Positions 1-7,107 of a stretch of 64,000 nt of DNA are shown one piece after another (position 1 is the first letter of the stretch; the number at the start of each line of letters is the position of its first letter). The notes under the pieces are model-generated. The model saw only the letters and a program-made list of their open reading frames with translations. It was not told where the DNA came from and ran no database searches. Source of the DNA: an uncultured Brevibacillus sp. (GTDB lineage Bacteria; Bacillota; Bacilli; Brevibacillales; Brevibacillaceae); contig NZ_CANMZW010000019.1 of NCBI RefSeq assembly GCF_947502445.1, forward strand, positions 45,718-109,717, read 5' to 3'. Made by a program: the position numbers and the translations under genes.

Positions 1-2
1 GT

Positions 3-197
3 GAATACATCTACATTCCCGCAATAAAAAATCAACATAAAAATTGGGGAGAACAATCCGGATTTCGCAAAGAAATTGATAAGCGAAATCGCGACATAAT
101 AAAAGGATATACGTCTGGTAATTCGATTCAAGAACTCGCAGAAACCTACCACCTTTCTGTTTATGCGATCAGAAAAATAATATATAAATATCGCTGA
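3..197 (+). CDS. Small HTH protein, CD3324/Mor-like (C-terminal part)
   Basis: The reading frame enters from the left edge and runs about 64 codons to a TGA at 195-197, so the start lies outside the window. It has an EYIYIPAIKN opening, a WGE motif and a C-terminal helix-turn-helix-like stretch around SIQELAETYHLSVYAIRKII. This pattern matches the small CD3324-type proteins of Firmicutes, which resemble the C-terminus of Mor transcription activators. They are presumed DNA-binding proteins and their targets are not known. A clear terminator follows, so this is the last gene of its unit. The family call rests on recalled motifs only. Confidence 0.7.
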   Translation, partial: EYIYIPAIKNQHKNWGEQSGFRKEIDKRNRDIIKGYTSGNSIQELAETYHLSVYAIRKIIYKYR

Positions 198-244
198 ACT
201 ACTGATCCTAATTTTGGACCAATTAACAACACTACACTGTCAGA

Positions 245-281
245 AGATGATCCCTGTACTCAAAAGGGATCATCTTTTTTA
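245..281 (+). terminator. Rho-independent terminator
   Basis: A perfect 10-bp stem (AGATGATCCC paired with GGGATCATCT) with an 11-nt loop is followed by a run of Ts. It closes the transcript of the small HTH gene and insulates the L4 paralogue downstream. Confidence 0.85.
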
Positions 282-368
282 ATGTACCAAACATTACAGA
301 ACCGTTTTGTATATAGTTTATACGATTTCTATCTGATAGCTTTATAACTACAGGTTCTTCTAAAATGT
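281..368 (+). promoter_or_regulatory. Possible structured leader before the L4 paralogue
   Basis: AATGT at 281-285 can pair with ACATT at 291-295. Alternatively ACATT at 291-295 and AGAACC at 298-303 can pair with GGTTCT at 353-358 and AATGT at 364-368. The two pairings exclude each other, as expected of a leader switch, but they are short. No convincing promoter was picked out. Regulation is an inference. Confidence 0.2.
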
Positions 369-393
369 AGCAGGACAAACGGAGGTTAAAATA

Positions 394-495
394 ATGGATG
401 CGATTGTAAATATACAAAGAATGTTAATCAACAAGTTTTCAAAATACAATGAAGCTTTTCATGTAGATGTGGGTACCGATATCGTGAAAGTTTAA
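394..495 (+). CDS. 33-codon ORF upstream of the L4 paralogue (possible leader peptide)
   Basis: An ATG at 394 sits 8 nt after a good GGAGG (381-385) and opens a 33-codon frame ending at TAA 493-495. The L4 paralogue starts 18 nt later with its own ribosome binding site. The peptide begins MDAIVNIQRM and ends GTDIVKV. I do not recognise it and it has no evident domain. The strong ribosome binding site and close coupling argue that it is translated. It could be a leader peptide controlling the next gene, or the remnant of a longer gene. Confidence 0.45.
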   Translation: MDAIVNIQRMLINKFSKYNEAFHVDVGTDIVKV

Positions 496-513
496 GATCT
501 GGAGGAAAGAATA

Positions 514-1137
514 ATGTTGAGTGTCACAATTTTTAATATGGAAGGTATTCATGTTGGTGAAATGGAACTTGAAGAGTCCATTTTCGGTATTATTCCCAAT
601 GAACCGGTAATGTATGATGCAGTTATAAATTATCTGGCAAATAATCGCAGTGGAACACAATCTGCATTAACACGTGGTGAAGTTAGAGGCGGTGGTAGAA
701 AACCGTATAAGCAGAATAAAATCGATAAATCTAGAGCGGGTTCGATTCGTATGCCTCATTGGCGTGGCGGAGGAGTTGTGTTTGCTCCTAAACCTCGCGA
801 CTACAGCTACAAGCTCAATAAAAAGGTTAGGCAGCTCGCTATAAAATCTGCATTATCCAGCAAAATAAAGAACAAAGAATTCATTGTCGTCGACGAGATC
901 AAGTTAGAAAATTACAAGACAAAGTCTATAGTAGCTATGCTGAATGCTCTTGGAGCACAGAAAAAGGTGCTCATTGTTACACCTTTGATAAATAACTATG
1001 TTTTTAAAAGCGCCAATAACATACCCGGTGTAAATACTGCTGTAGCTGATTCACTTAATGTTTACACTGTTCTTAATTGCGATAAATTAATCATCACAAA
1101 ACAAGCCGTCACTATGATTACGGAAATGTACTCGTAA
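514..1137 (+). CDS. Divergent stand-alone paralogue of ribosomal protein L4
   Basis: The 207-residue product aligns end to end with bacterial L4 (RplD, also about 207 residues in Bacillus): VFGI-like N-terminus, RGGGRKP at 58-64, GSIR at 76-79, WRGGGVVF at 83-90, SYKLNKKVR in the middle, NIPGV and KLIITKQAV near the end. L4 is an early-assembling 50S protein whose long loop lines the peptide exit tunnel next to the macrolide site. In ordinary L4 that loop reads roughly WRQKGTGRAR; here residues 65-74 read YKQNKIDKSR, so the loop tip is rewritten. The gene lies outside any ribosomal operon, with neither L3 nor L23 beside it. It has a GGAGG ribosome binding site just before the ATG. It may make an alternative or antibiotic-tolerant ribosome; that role is inference. 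Confidence 0.85.
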   Translation: MLSVTIFNMEGIHVGEMELEESIFGIIPNEPVMYDAVINYLANNRSGTQSALTRGEVRGGGRKPYKQNKIDKSRAGSIRMPHWRGGGVVFAPKPRDYSYKLNKKVRQLAIKSALSSKIKNKEFIVVDEIKLENYKTKSIVAMLNALGAQKKVLIVTPLINNYVFKSANNIPGVNTAVADSLNVYTVLNCDKLIITKQAVTMITEMYS

Positions 1138-1215
1138 CGAAAGGCATCAAATGGTGTAACAAATCAGCTGTGGATCATCACATATCAGGTTGGCCATGAT
1201 GAGGAGGTATGAAGC

Positions 1216-1656
1216 ATGAGAACAGATTTTATTTTCGATATTTTAAAGAACCGCCACAATCAATTGATCGAGCTGGTTGCCCAATGCCCAAAGGACAAGC
1301 GTAATCTTGTGCCGGAAGGATTCAAGAACAGCATACATTGGCATATTGGTCATGTGCTTGCTGTGACTGAGTTCCATGTATTCGACCTTTCGGAATTCGC
1401 ACTGAATGAGCGGCTTCCTGCAAGCTACCAGTATTTTTTCGCCTATGGAACAAAGCCCTCTGACTGGTGTGACGAACCGCCTGCATGGAATGTGCTAATA
1501 GACCGATTAAGGAAGCAGCCGGACGAGATCCGGGAATTGCTGGAGGGCAAGCTGGACGTACCAGTAAAAGAAAACTTTTTGAAGGCCGAGACGTATGGCG
1601 AGCTGATTGTCTCCACGGTACTGCATGCGACCGTGAACAAAAGTAGCAAGGATTAA
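1216..1656 (+). CDS. DinB-like (YfiT/DinB four-helix) protein, altered C-terminus
   Basis: The start at 1216 follows GAGGAGG (1201-1207) by 8 nt. The 146-residue product has the DinB-family pattern: helical N-terminus, HWHIGHVLAVTEFH around residues 42-55 with histidines that can bind a metal, and a C-terminal LHATVNK where family members usually read LHE-x-x-H-x-G. The last residues depart from the family and the protein stops soon after, so the third metal histidine is absent. DinB-like proteins are often metal-dependent transferases such as bacillithiol S-transferases. This copy may be inactive or recently truncated. Confidence 0.6.
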   Translation: MRTDFIFDILKNRHNQLIELVAQCPKDKRNLVPEGFKNSIHWHIGHVLAVTEFHVFDLSEFALNERLPASYQYFFAYGTKPSDWCDEPPAWNVLIDRLRKQPDEIRELLEGKLDVPVKENFLKAETYGELIVSTVLHATVNKSSKD

Positions 1657-1660
1657 TTCA

Positions 1661-1771
1661 GTGCCATTCTCTCGCTTCGAAGAGGACGGCTTTTTGCAAA
1701 GCGAACTGTTCATCGTAACGTGGGAATCCTTTTATCAAATTTGCCCCCTTGAATTAAAAGAAAAAATCTGA
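1661..1771 (+). pseudogene. Short C-terminal gene fragment, unidentified
   Basis: An open frame starting near GTG 1661 and ending at TGA 1769-1771 encodes a 36-residue acidic and aromatic tail (begins VPFSRFEEDG, ends CPLELKEKI). It lies in a different frame right after the DinB-like gene, has no ribosome binding site, and looks like the end of a lost gene. Family not recognised. Confidence 0.3.
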
Positions 1772-1817
1772 TAGATTTAGTGTTAATTAAATATTTTCTT
1801 ACTTCAAACCATTTGAA

Positions 1818-1995
1818 GTGAGGATAGAGGCGCAAAGACCATTAGTACACAGTTGGAGGATAATGAGGTCCTGTGATGATTGTGGAAAGGGGAATTTGCC
1901 GAAGCTTTTAAGATTCTCATTTGTCTTAGGGCTGGTTCTGCTATTGAATAAATACAGAACTGTCATATAGGGAACTATATGGAGGGCTATCTCAC
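1818..1995 (+). promoter_or_regulatory. Lysine riboswitch (L-box)
   Basis: The stretch carries the L-box signature elements in order: GATAGAGGCGC at 1823-1833, the ATTAGTA loop, GGAAAGGGGAATTTGCCGAAG, GGGCTGGTTCTG, GAATAAATACAGAACTGTCA and GGAGGGCTATCTCAC. The outer P1 helix is formed by GTGAGGATAG at 1818-1827 and CTATCTCAC at 1987-1995. It stands directly before a terminator and dapA, so lysine is expected to switch off the lysine and diaminopimelate gene by attenuation. Confidence 0.95.
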
Positions 1996-2028
1996 GCACG
2001 GGAACTAGATCTTGTTTATGTTTCTATT

Positions 2029-2058
2029 GCAGCAGCGAGCCGTCGTTGCTGCTTTTTT
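2029..2058 (+). terminator. Riboswitch-controlled attenuator terminator
   Basis: GCAGCAGCGA (2029-2038) pairs with TCGTTGCTGC (2043-2052) with one G-U pair, followed by six Ts. It stands between the lysine aptamer and dapA and is the expected expression platform. Confidence 0.9.
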
Positions 2059-2109
2059 GCGTTGACTAGGCCTCTAATTTATAAAAAATAATGTTAAGGG
2101 TGAGGAAAA

Positions 2110-2982
2110 ATGTTTTTTGGCCAAGTTTTGACCGCTATGGTTACACCGTTTGATCAAAACGGTGATATTGATTTTAACGCGACGAGAACGTTAGTAAATT
2201 ATTTAATAGAGAATGGCACAGATGGATTGGTAGTCGCAGGAACAACAGGTGAATCTCCTACTATATCAACAGAGGAAAAAATAGAGCTTTTTAAATTTGT
2301 AGTAGACGTTGTGGATGGAAGAATACCTGTTATCGCCGGAACAGGTTCGAATAATACCAGGGCTTCCATCAGTTTAACAAAACAGGCTGAAGCAACTGGT
2401 GTAGATGGAATTATGCTCGTGGCTCCATACTACAACAAGCCATCCCAAGAAGGTATGTATCAGCACTTTAAAGCCATTGCTAAATCTACATCATTACCAG
2501 TTATGCTTTACAATATTCCTGGGCGCAGCGTGGTTAATATGTCCGTTGAGACCATTGTTCGCTTATCCCAGATTCCAAATATTGTAGCGATAAAAGAAGC
2601 AAACGGCAATTTAGATGCCATGGCAGAAGTAATCAGCCAAACACCAAGTGATTTCACTTTATATAGCGGCGATGATGGTTTAACATTGCCTGTCTTAACG
2701 ATCGGCGGTGCAGGAATTGTTTCTGTTGCCTCCCATATCATTGGAAATGAGATGCAGGACATGATCAACCTCTTTAAAACCGGAAATAACATAGAGGCAG
2801 CTGCAGCCCATCGCAAACTGCTTCCCATCATGAATGCACTATTTGCTGCCCCAAACCCAACGCCGGTGAAAGCAGCGCTTAATCTGAAAGGAATCAACGT
2901 CGGCAGCGTCCGCCTTCCAATGGTTCCACTAACCTCCGAAGAAACAAACACTTTACAAGGGGTACTGCAACAGCTTGTATAA
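2110..2982 (+). CDS. dapA: 4-hydroxy-tetrahydrodipicolinate synthase
   Basis: The 290-residue protein is a full-length DapA of the N-acetylneuraminate lyase (TIM barrel) family. It condenses pyruvate with aspartate semialdehyde in the diaminopimelate/lysine branch, which feeds peptidoglycan and, in spore formers, dipicolinate. Visible active-site features are GTTGES at 44-49, the catalytic Tyr134, YNIPGR with Arg139, and the Schiff-base Lys162 in VAIKEA. The start follows a weak AAGGGTGAGG ribosome binding site. A lysine riboswitch and attenuator precede it and a strong hairpin follows, so it is a monocistronic, lysine-repressed gene, possibly a second dapA copy used under lysine starvation. 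Confidence 0.95.
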   Translation: MFFGQVLTAMVTPFDQNGDIDFNATRTLVNYLIENGTDGLVVAGTTGESPTISTEEKIELFKFVVDVVDGRIPVIAGTGSNNTRASISLTKQAEATGVDGIMLVAPYYNKPSQEGMYQHFKAIAKSTSLPVMLYNIPGRSVVNMSVETIVRLSQIPNIVAIKEANGNLDAMAEVISQTPSDFTLYSGDDGLTLPVLTIGGAGIVSVASHIIGNEMQDMINLFKTGNNIEAAAAHRKLLPIMNALFAAPNPTPVKAALNLKGINVGSVRLPMVPLTSEETNTLQGVLQQLV

Positions 2983-2989
2983 TTGTTAC

Positions 2990-3033
2990 ACAAAGAGAGG
3001 CACCTCCGAAATTGGGATGGTGTCTCTCTTTGT
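2990..3033 (+). terminator. Hairpin after dapA, probable terminator
   Basis: ACAAAGAGAGGCACC at the left pairs with GGTGTCTCTCTTTGT at the right, giving a long stem. The T-run after it is poor, so termination is likely but not certain. Confidence 0.55.
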
Positions 3034-3374
3034 ACAATGACCACTTTTCGCAGAATTCGAGTGGTGCTCGTGCGGGTTCCCCCTTTCTATGGTCATTAAA
3101 CAATCGTGACTTATGTACTTGTGGGAAGCATATTCAGTGATTATCACAATGTGTAAATAGAGCAAACCGTATATTTATCCGTCAGTTAATGCCGTCCGCA
3201 CACCCAGACTATCAGCTCTGCCAAGGCACCCCGAGCAGTGCGCTTAGGTTTCAGCTCCTCCGTCCACCAATGCTGATGTCCTGGCCCTCGCCAACTTCGT
3301 TCCGAACCGGCCCCGATTCAAAGAAAAATATCAACAAAGATCAATTCACAAAAGAGAAATTGTGATGAACTATG
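3034..3374 (+). other. Intergenic stretch without recognisable gene
   Basis: A GC-richer block around 3190-3320 interrupts the local composition and contains short open frames in all phases, but none has a start signal or a motif I recognise. It may be a gene remnant. Confidence 0.3.
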
Positions 3375-3503
3375 TTAATCCTTCTTATCGATTAACTGGG
3401 TAAGCAAGTCTTCAATTCTCTGTAAATGTTGATTGGTTTGCTTCAGCAGATAATACAAATTCACAATTGAGATCATTACGACAATCGCAAAAACTAACTC
3501 CAT
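3375..3503 (-). CDS. Small single-pass membrane protein
   Basis: The 42-residue frame starts at the ATG at 3503, chosen because GGGGCG lies about 8 nt upstream on the minus strand; an upstream in-frame ATG at 3521 has no ribosome binding site. Residues 1-20 (MELVFAIVVMISIVNLYYLL) form one membrane helix. The rest is a charged, probably amphipathic or coiled tail (QHLQRIEDLL). Function is unknown; similar one-helix proteins are common in Bacillales. Confidence 0.5.
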   Translation of the reverse strand: MELVFAIVVMISIVNLYYLLKQTNQHLQRIEDLLTQLIDKKD

Positions 3504-3727
3504 TTTAATATCGCCCCGCATTGGTAATAGTTGGATATCAAGATGATAGCATGAAAGTAAAGAAATCACGATATTTAACAATATTTTTCAGGAGTTAACC
3601 TGTTGTTGAAATAACTACCGATTACCCTGACTAATGGGGTATTGATTTTTAGAAAGTATTTTTGTACGAATGTTCAAGTAGAAATCTATTCTTTGACTCA
3701 AAGAGATGATTAACGGCCTATACGACG

Positions 3728-3805
3728 ATGCGGGAATTAGCATTAAAACACAAGATAGGATTTTTTGATGTCAGCACTGACGACGGCGAAATATATTTCC
3801 CTTGA
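3728..3805 (+). pseudogene. Fragment of an unidentified protein
   Basis: An in-frame stretch reads MRELALKHKIGFFDVSTDDG and ends a few residues later at TGA 3803-3805. The GFFDVS and EIYFP strings look like the middle of a conserved small Bacillales protein, but I cannot name the family. It has no ribosome binding site and no N-terminus. Confidence 0.3.
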
Positions 3806-3857
3806 AGCGAAGGTAAAAGACTAACGGATATCGATAGTTGAATACAGCATTGCCTGG

Positions 3858-3881
3858 AACCACCTCAAAGGTGGTTTTTTT
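3858..3881 (+). terminator. Rho-independent terminator
   Basis: AACCACCT (3858-3865) pairs with AGGTGGTT (3869-3876) across a tight loop and is followed by a T-run. It ends the remnant region before the deaminase pseudogene. Confidence 0.8.
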
Positions 3882-4164
3882 GTTGAGAGTTGGCTACGGG
3901 CAGAAGGCTTGAAGATAGCAAGATTCACCATCATTGATACAACACAATTAGACTTGTGCTGCATGTCTTACCGTGGCAAAAATCCTCCTATTTAGCTGCC
4001 CGCACATCCCTTGACGTTGGAAATCCGCGATTAGTTGGAGGTACCCCGTAAAAAAGTAAAGAATTCAAAAATTTAGGTAAATATATTTAAAACTTTGAGA
4101 GATGTCACTCGTTATACTTGAATTGACAGTATTGCGCGAAAATAACAAAAAGGATGGGTGTTGT

Positions 4165-4792
4165 ATGAATTCTTCCTATTGGCTAACCAATATTAAGTTG
4201 GAAAGCGGCTATCAATTCGAAAATGGAAACACGATCGGAACGAAAACAGAGCTTCATCACTTACATATTGAAGATGGTAAGATAGCGCAGATTTTGTCAG
4301 CTGATCAACCTCTGTTAACGGAACTGCCGCTAGTGGATGGAAAAAACAGGTTACTGCTCCCTTCTTTTCAGGAAATGCATATTCACTTAGATAAAACCTA
4401 TTACGGAGGTCCGTGGAAATGCTGCATGCCCGTTTCCAATCTGTTTGAGCGTCATGAGGAAGATAAGGGATGGCTTCCAATGTTTCTTTCTGAATGACGG
4501 TGTGATAGGGAACTGGTCGCCTTTTGGCAGTGCAGACATATTAGAGAAAGCAAACCGCTTTGCTGAAAGATTCCGCTGGAGTGATGAGCGTTCTTTGAGT
4601 AAGGCACTCGGATTTATAACAGGTGGAAAGATCCCCTTGAATGAATCGGGAACTCGTATCTGGCCAGTTGTTGGTGATGAAGCAAGCGGTGTTTTAGTTG
4701 ATTCGAGCTGCTCAGCAGAAACCGTCGCTAGAAGAACCAAGCCACAAGCCGTTATCGCAAAAGGAAATGTTATGGGGACTATCGCACCTTAA
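4165..4792 (+). pseudogene. Cytosine deaminase-like amidohydrolase with internal deletion
   Basis: The ATG at 4165 follows AGGATGGG and opens a normal amidohydrolase N-terminus with the metal motif MHIHLDKTYYGG. After about 105 residues the frame ends at a TGA near 4497. The C-terminal part resumes in another frame from about 4480: NDGVIGNWSPFG, then about 100 residues to GNVMGTIAP. Normal family members have about 400 residues, so roughly half the gene, including the middle metal ligands, is missing while both ends are kept. The enzyme cannot be active. Family cytosine/creatinine deaminases convert cytosine-like bases. Confidence 0.8.
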
Positions 4793-4812
4793 TATAGAAA
4801 GGACGAGTTGCC

Positions 4813-5234
4813 ATGAATGCAAAGTACTTTTTCAATATTCTTGTAGCCTTATCTTTGAGTTTTACAGCTATCATCACTGGATGTTCGTCCAGTGAAAAAC
4901 AAGCGACTACTGTCACTGAACAACAGGTGAAGACGAATGAAAATGGGGGAACATTGGTTGTCGTCAGGTCTGCAGATGCGAACAATCTAGATCCTCACTA
5001 ACGACGTATGGTAACCCCCAAGTGGATGAATTGATCGATGCGGCTCGTTCAGAAGTTGTTTCAGAGAAGCGGAAGCAAATATACGCAAAGGCGCAACAGC
5101 TTGAAATGGAAGATGCTGTGATGATTCCGATACGAAATTCTGTGAACCTTGCAGCGATCAGCAATAAAGTAAAACCGATATGGATAAGTCCGAACGGGCA
5201 TATTCAGGTGAGTGAAGCTGTTCTCACTCCTTGA
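4813..5234 (+). pseudogene. Oligopeptide ABC transporter binding lipoprotein with internal deletion
   Basis: An N-terminal lipoprotein signal (lipobox ITGC, MNAKYFFNILV start) and the mature start GGTLVVVRSADANNLDPH are typical of SBP_bac_5 peptide-binding proteins. The frame stops at about 5001. The C-terminus returns in another frame from about 5010: YGNPQVDELIDAARSE, the KRKQIYAKAQQL helix and a normal end at 5234. Around 400 residues of ligand-binding core are gone. It lies 20 nt after the deaminase pseudogene and was probably in one operon with it. Confidence 0.8.
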
Positions 5235-5360
5235 CCATGGTAAAAAGACAACAGTTTGAGCGGCTTGCCAAAATTCATCAAAGTCCTTATGTTGCTTACT
5301 TCCCACAACGGAACAGCACACTCCAAATCATATTACTTACACTCTTTGAGTAGGCAGTCA

Positions 5361-5387
5361 AAAGGGACCGTACTGGTTCCTTTTTTT
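5361..5387 (+). terminator. Rho-independent terminator
   Basis: AAAGGGACC (5361-5369) pairs with GGTTCCTTT (5375-5383), one G-U pair, followed by Ts. It closes the decayed deaminase/binding-protein unit. Confidence 0.75.
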
Positions 5388-5467
5388 ATTAAGCCAACTA
5401 ATACTACAATACGGTAAGGCTGATTTCATGTAGAAACTCAAAAAGGACCCCGTGGCTCCAGAGCAGA

Positions 5468-5733
5468 TCATTGCGGCTCAATGACGATCAGCGCGCCATG
5501 TCGTCGTTCCGACAGGTGTTGAACAGCTTTAGACAGATCCAGGTATAAAGCGTTAAAGGCGACAGGTAGCTTGTCAGATAAAAGGATGCTGCTGTTGCCT
5601 TTTTGAGGGCAAAATAATCCATAATCCGTTCAAATTTTTAAAGAAGGCAGTGGCCTGTATGATCAAGAGAATTGAGTAAATCGGACAGCTACTCATGTGT
5701 CTGGTTCAGATGCGCCTTCAGCTTTTCTTTCAT
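5468..5733 (-). pseudogene. cdaS: Remnant of sporulation diadenylate cyclase CdaS
   Basis: Reading from ATG at 5733 leftwards gives MKEKLKAHLNQTHE, a stop, LSDLLNSLDHTGHCLL, a stop, KFERIMDYFALKKATAASF, a frameshift, then LSKAVQHLSERRHGALIVIE and a stop at 5468-5470. The helical N-terminus and HLSERRHGALIVIE match the sporulation-type cyclic di-AMP synthase CdaS. Only the inhibitory N-terminal helices and the first strand of the DAC domain remain; the DGA and RHR motifs are lost. Two nonsense codons and one frameshift make it clearly dead. Confidence 0.7.
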
Positions 5734-5764
5734 TGGTGAAAAATCGCAGTTGTGCTGTATGAAG

Positions 5765-6202
5765 TTATTTTCCCCCAACCAGCGAGGGCGAGCTTCGAAT
5801 CAATGTGGTTACAGCTTTGCCGGTGTTGGTAAAATGCGTTTTGCGATGATTCAAGACTTTTGATAACTTCATTGAATCAAGCGAGGTGCTTGTCTCTTCA
5901 TCCAAACCGGGCCAAACCTCAAACCAACGCTTCCCGTTTACGGCGAAAGGCTCCTTCAGTTCGATTTCACCCTTTTCGATTATAGAAAAGAATTTTTCCC
6001 TCCGGATTGATCACGCAAATCCCTTGGCCGACTTCGTCGAGCACAGTATTATAAAGCAGCTTGGTATCATATATGTCTTGGAGCTGGTAATACAGTGAAC
6101 AAGATAATTCAAATCGACTTGCCTGAAAGGTACATTCAATTCAAAATGTTCAGAAAAATATTTTTCATAAATTTTTTTCACCGAAAAATATCTGTCGCAC
6201 AA
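5765..6202 (-). pseudogene. Remnant of a PAS-containing regulator, possibly a sigma-54 activator
   Basis: An uninterrupted frame without start codon runs from about 6140 down to TAA at 5765. It contains LQDIYDTKLLYNTVLDEVGQ and CVINPEGKIL, a PAS-domain opening. Another frame between 6202 and 6140 holds FRQVDLNYLVHCI, apparently its shifted N-terminus. PAS domains of this sort stand before the AAA+ module in RocR-like sigma-54 activators. No AAA+ or Fis-type HTH sequence is left. Its divergent position next to a sigma-54 promoter fits such a regulator, but that assignment is inference. Confidence 0.45.
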
Positions 6203-6240
6203 TGAGCGACTAAATTGCTGGTTTTACGCGAAAACAACGA

Positions 6241-6256
6241 TGGCATAATTGTTGCA
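6241..6256 (+). promoter_or_regulatory. Sigma-54 (SigL) -24/-12 promoter
   Basis: TGGCATAATTGTTGCA matches the sigma-54 consensus TGGCAC-N5-TTGCW with the invariant GG and GC at correct spacing. It lies about 75 nt before the SDR start. The 5-bp inverted repeat GTCGC/GCGAC at 6194-6210 just upstream may be part of an activator site. Confidence 0.8.
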
Positions 6257-6332
6257 AAACTTTTCTTGCGAGCTCGAAATAAAGGAGGAAGACAACAGTG
6301 ACAGTTGATTTGCGAGACGAGGAGGCAGTACG

Positions 6333-7085
6333 GTGGTGAATGGAAAATATGTGGATAGTTTGCAAAACAAACGGGTTGTGATTACAGGAGGAGCCAGCGG
6401 AATCGGGCTGGCGACCGCCCTGCGCTTTGCAGCGGAGGGCTCGATCGTGACCATTCTTGATTTTAATCAGGAGCGTTTGGAGGGCGTGCTCGAAGAACAT
6501 CCTCAGATCGCATATGGCCTGAAGGTGGACGTCAGCAATCCCGAACAAGTAAATGAAGTGTTTTTTGCGATCGATGAAAAAATGGGCGGGATCGATGTAC
6601 TCGTCGCCAATGCGGGCATCAGCGTGAGGGCCAACTTTATCAATATCACGCCCGAGCAGTGGCGCAAGGTGATAGGCACCAATCTTGACGGCATCTTTTA
6701 TACGGCACAGGCAGCAGCAAAACGAATGCTAGCACAAGGCAAAGGCGTCGTTTTGATGACCGCTTCCACCAATGGTGTGGTCGGCCACCCGTATTACGCC
6801 GATTATAATGCGTCCAAGGCGGGCGTCAACCTGCTCGCCCGCACGATGGCACTGGAACTGGCTCCAACCATTCGCGTGAACACCATTTGCCCCGGATATG
6901 TGCTCACGCCGATGCAACTGGCGGAATATACTCCCGCGATGCTTGACAAGGTAAACGAGAATATTCCGCTCAAGCGACACGCATTGCCTGAAGAGGTGGC
7001 AGGGTTATTCGCGTTCCTTGCGTCCGATGAGGCGGCTTATATCACGGGACAGCAGATTCCGATTGATGGTGGCGAACTGGCTTAA
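6333..7085 (+). CDS. Short-chain dehydrogenase/reductase (SDR)
   Basis: The 250-residue product is a classical SDR oxidoreductase: cofactor motif TGGASGIG at 18-25, the NAG motif (VLVANAGIS), a catalytic Ser in LMTAST, the YNASK catalytic pair, and the C-terminal ITGQQIPIDGG. Asp after the second strand (TILDF) suggests NAD(H) preference. GTG at 6333 or 6336 can start it; GAGGAGG at 6319-6325 serves either. It is the first gene after a sigma-54 promoter and is followed 22 nt later by an M20 peptidase and a broken NCS1 permease. This suggests a catabolic operon for a nitrogenous compound. The substrate cannot be read from sequence. Confidence 0.85.
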   Translation: MVNGKYVDSLQNKRVVITGGASGIGLATALRFAAEGSIVTILDFNQERLEGVLEEHPQIAYGLKVDVSNPEQVNEVFFAIDEKMGGIDVLVANAGISVRANFINITPEQWRKVIGTNLDGIFYTAQAAAKRMLAQGKGVVLMTASTNGVVGHPYYADYNASKAGVNLLARTMALELAPTIRVNTICPGYVLTPMQLAEYTPAMLDKVNENIPLKRHALPEEVAGLFAFLASDEAAYITGQQIPIDGGELA

Positions 7086-7107
7086 TTTGAAAAAGGGAGG
7101 AATCAAT

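Noticed and set aside
3181..3330. GC-rich block thought to be a structured RNA or transposon piece
   Set aside because: No stable conserved fold, terminal repeats or protein motif could be shown by eye.
7018..7107. Longer M20 frame starting inside the SDR gene
   Set aside because: The 90-base extension overlaps the SDR end and has no ribosome binding site, while ATG 7108 has GGGAGG at good distance.
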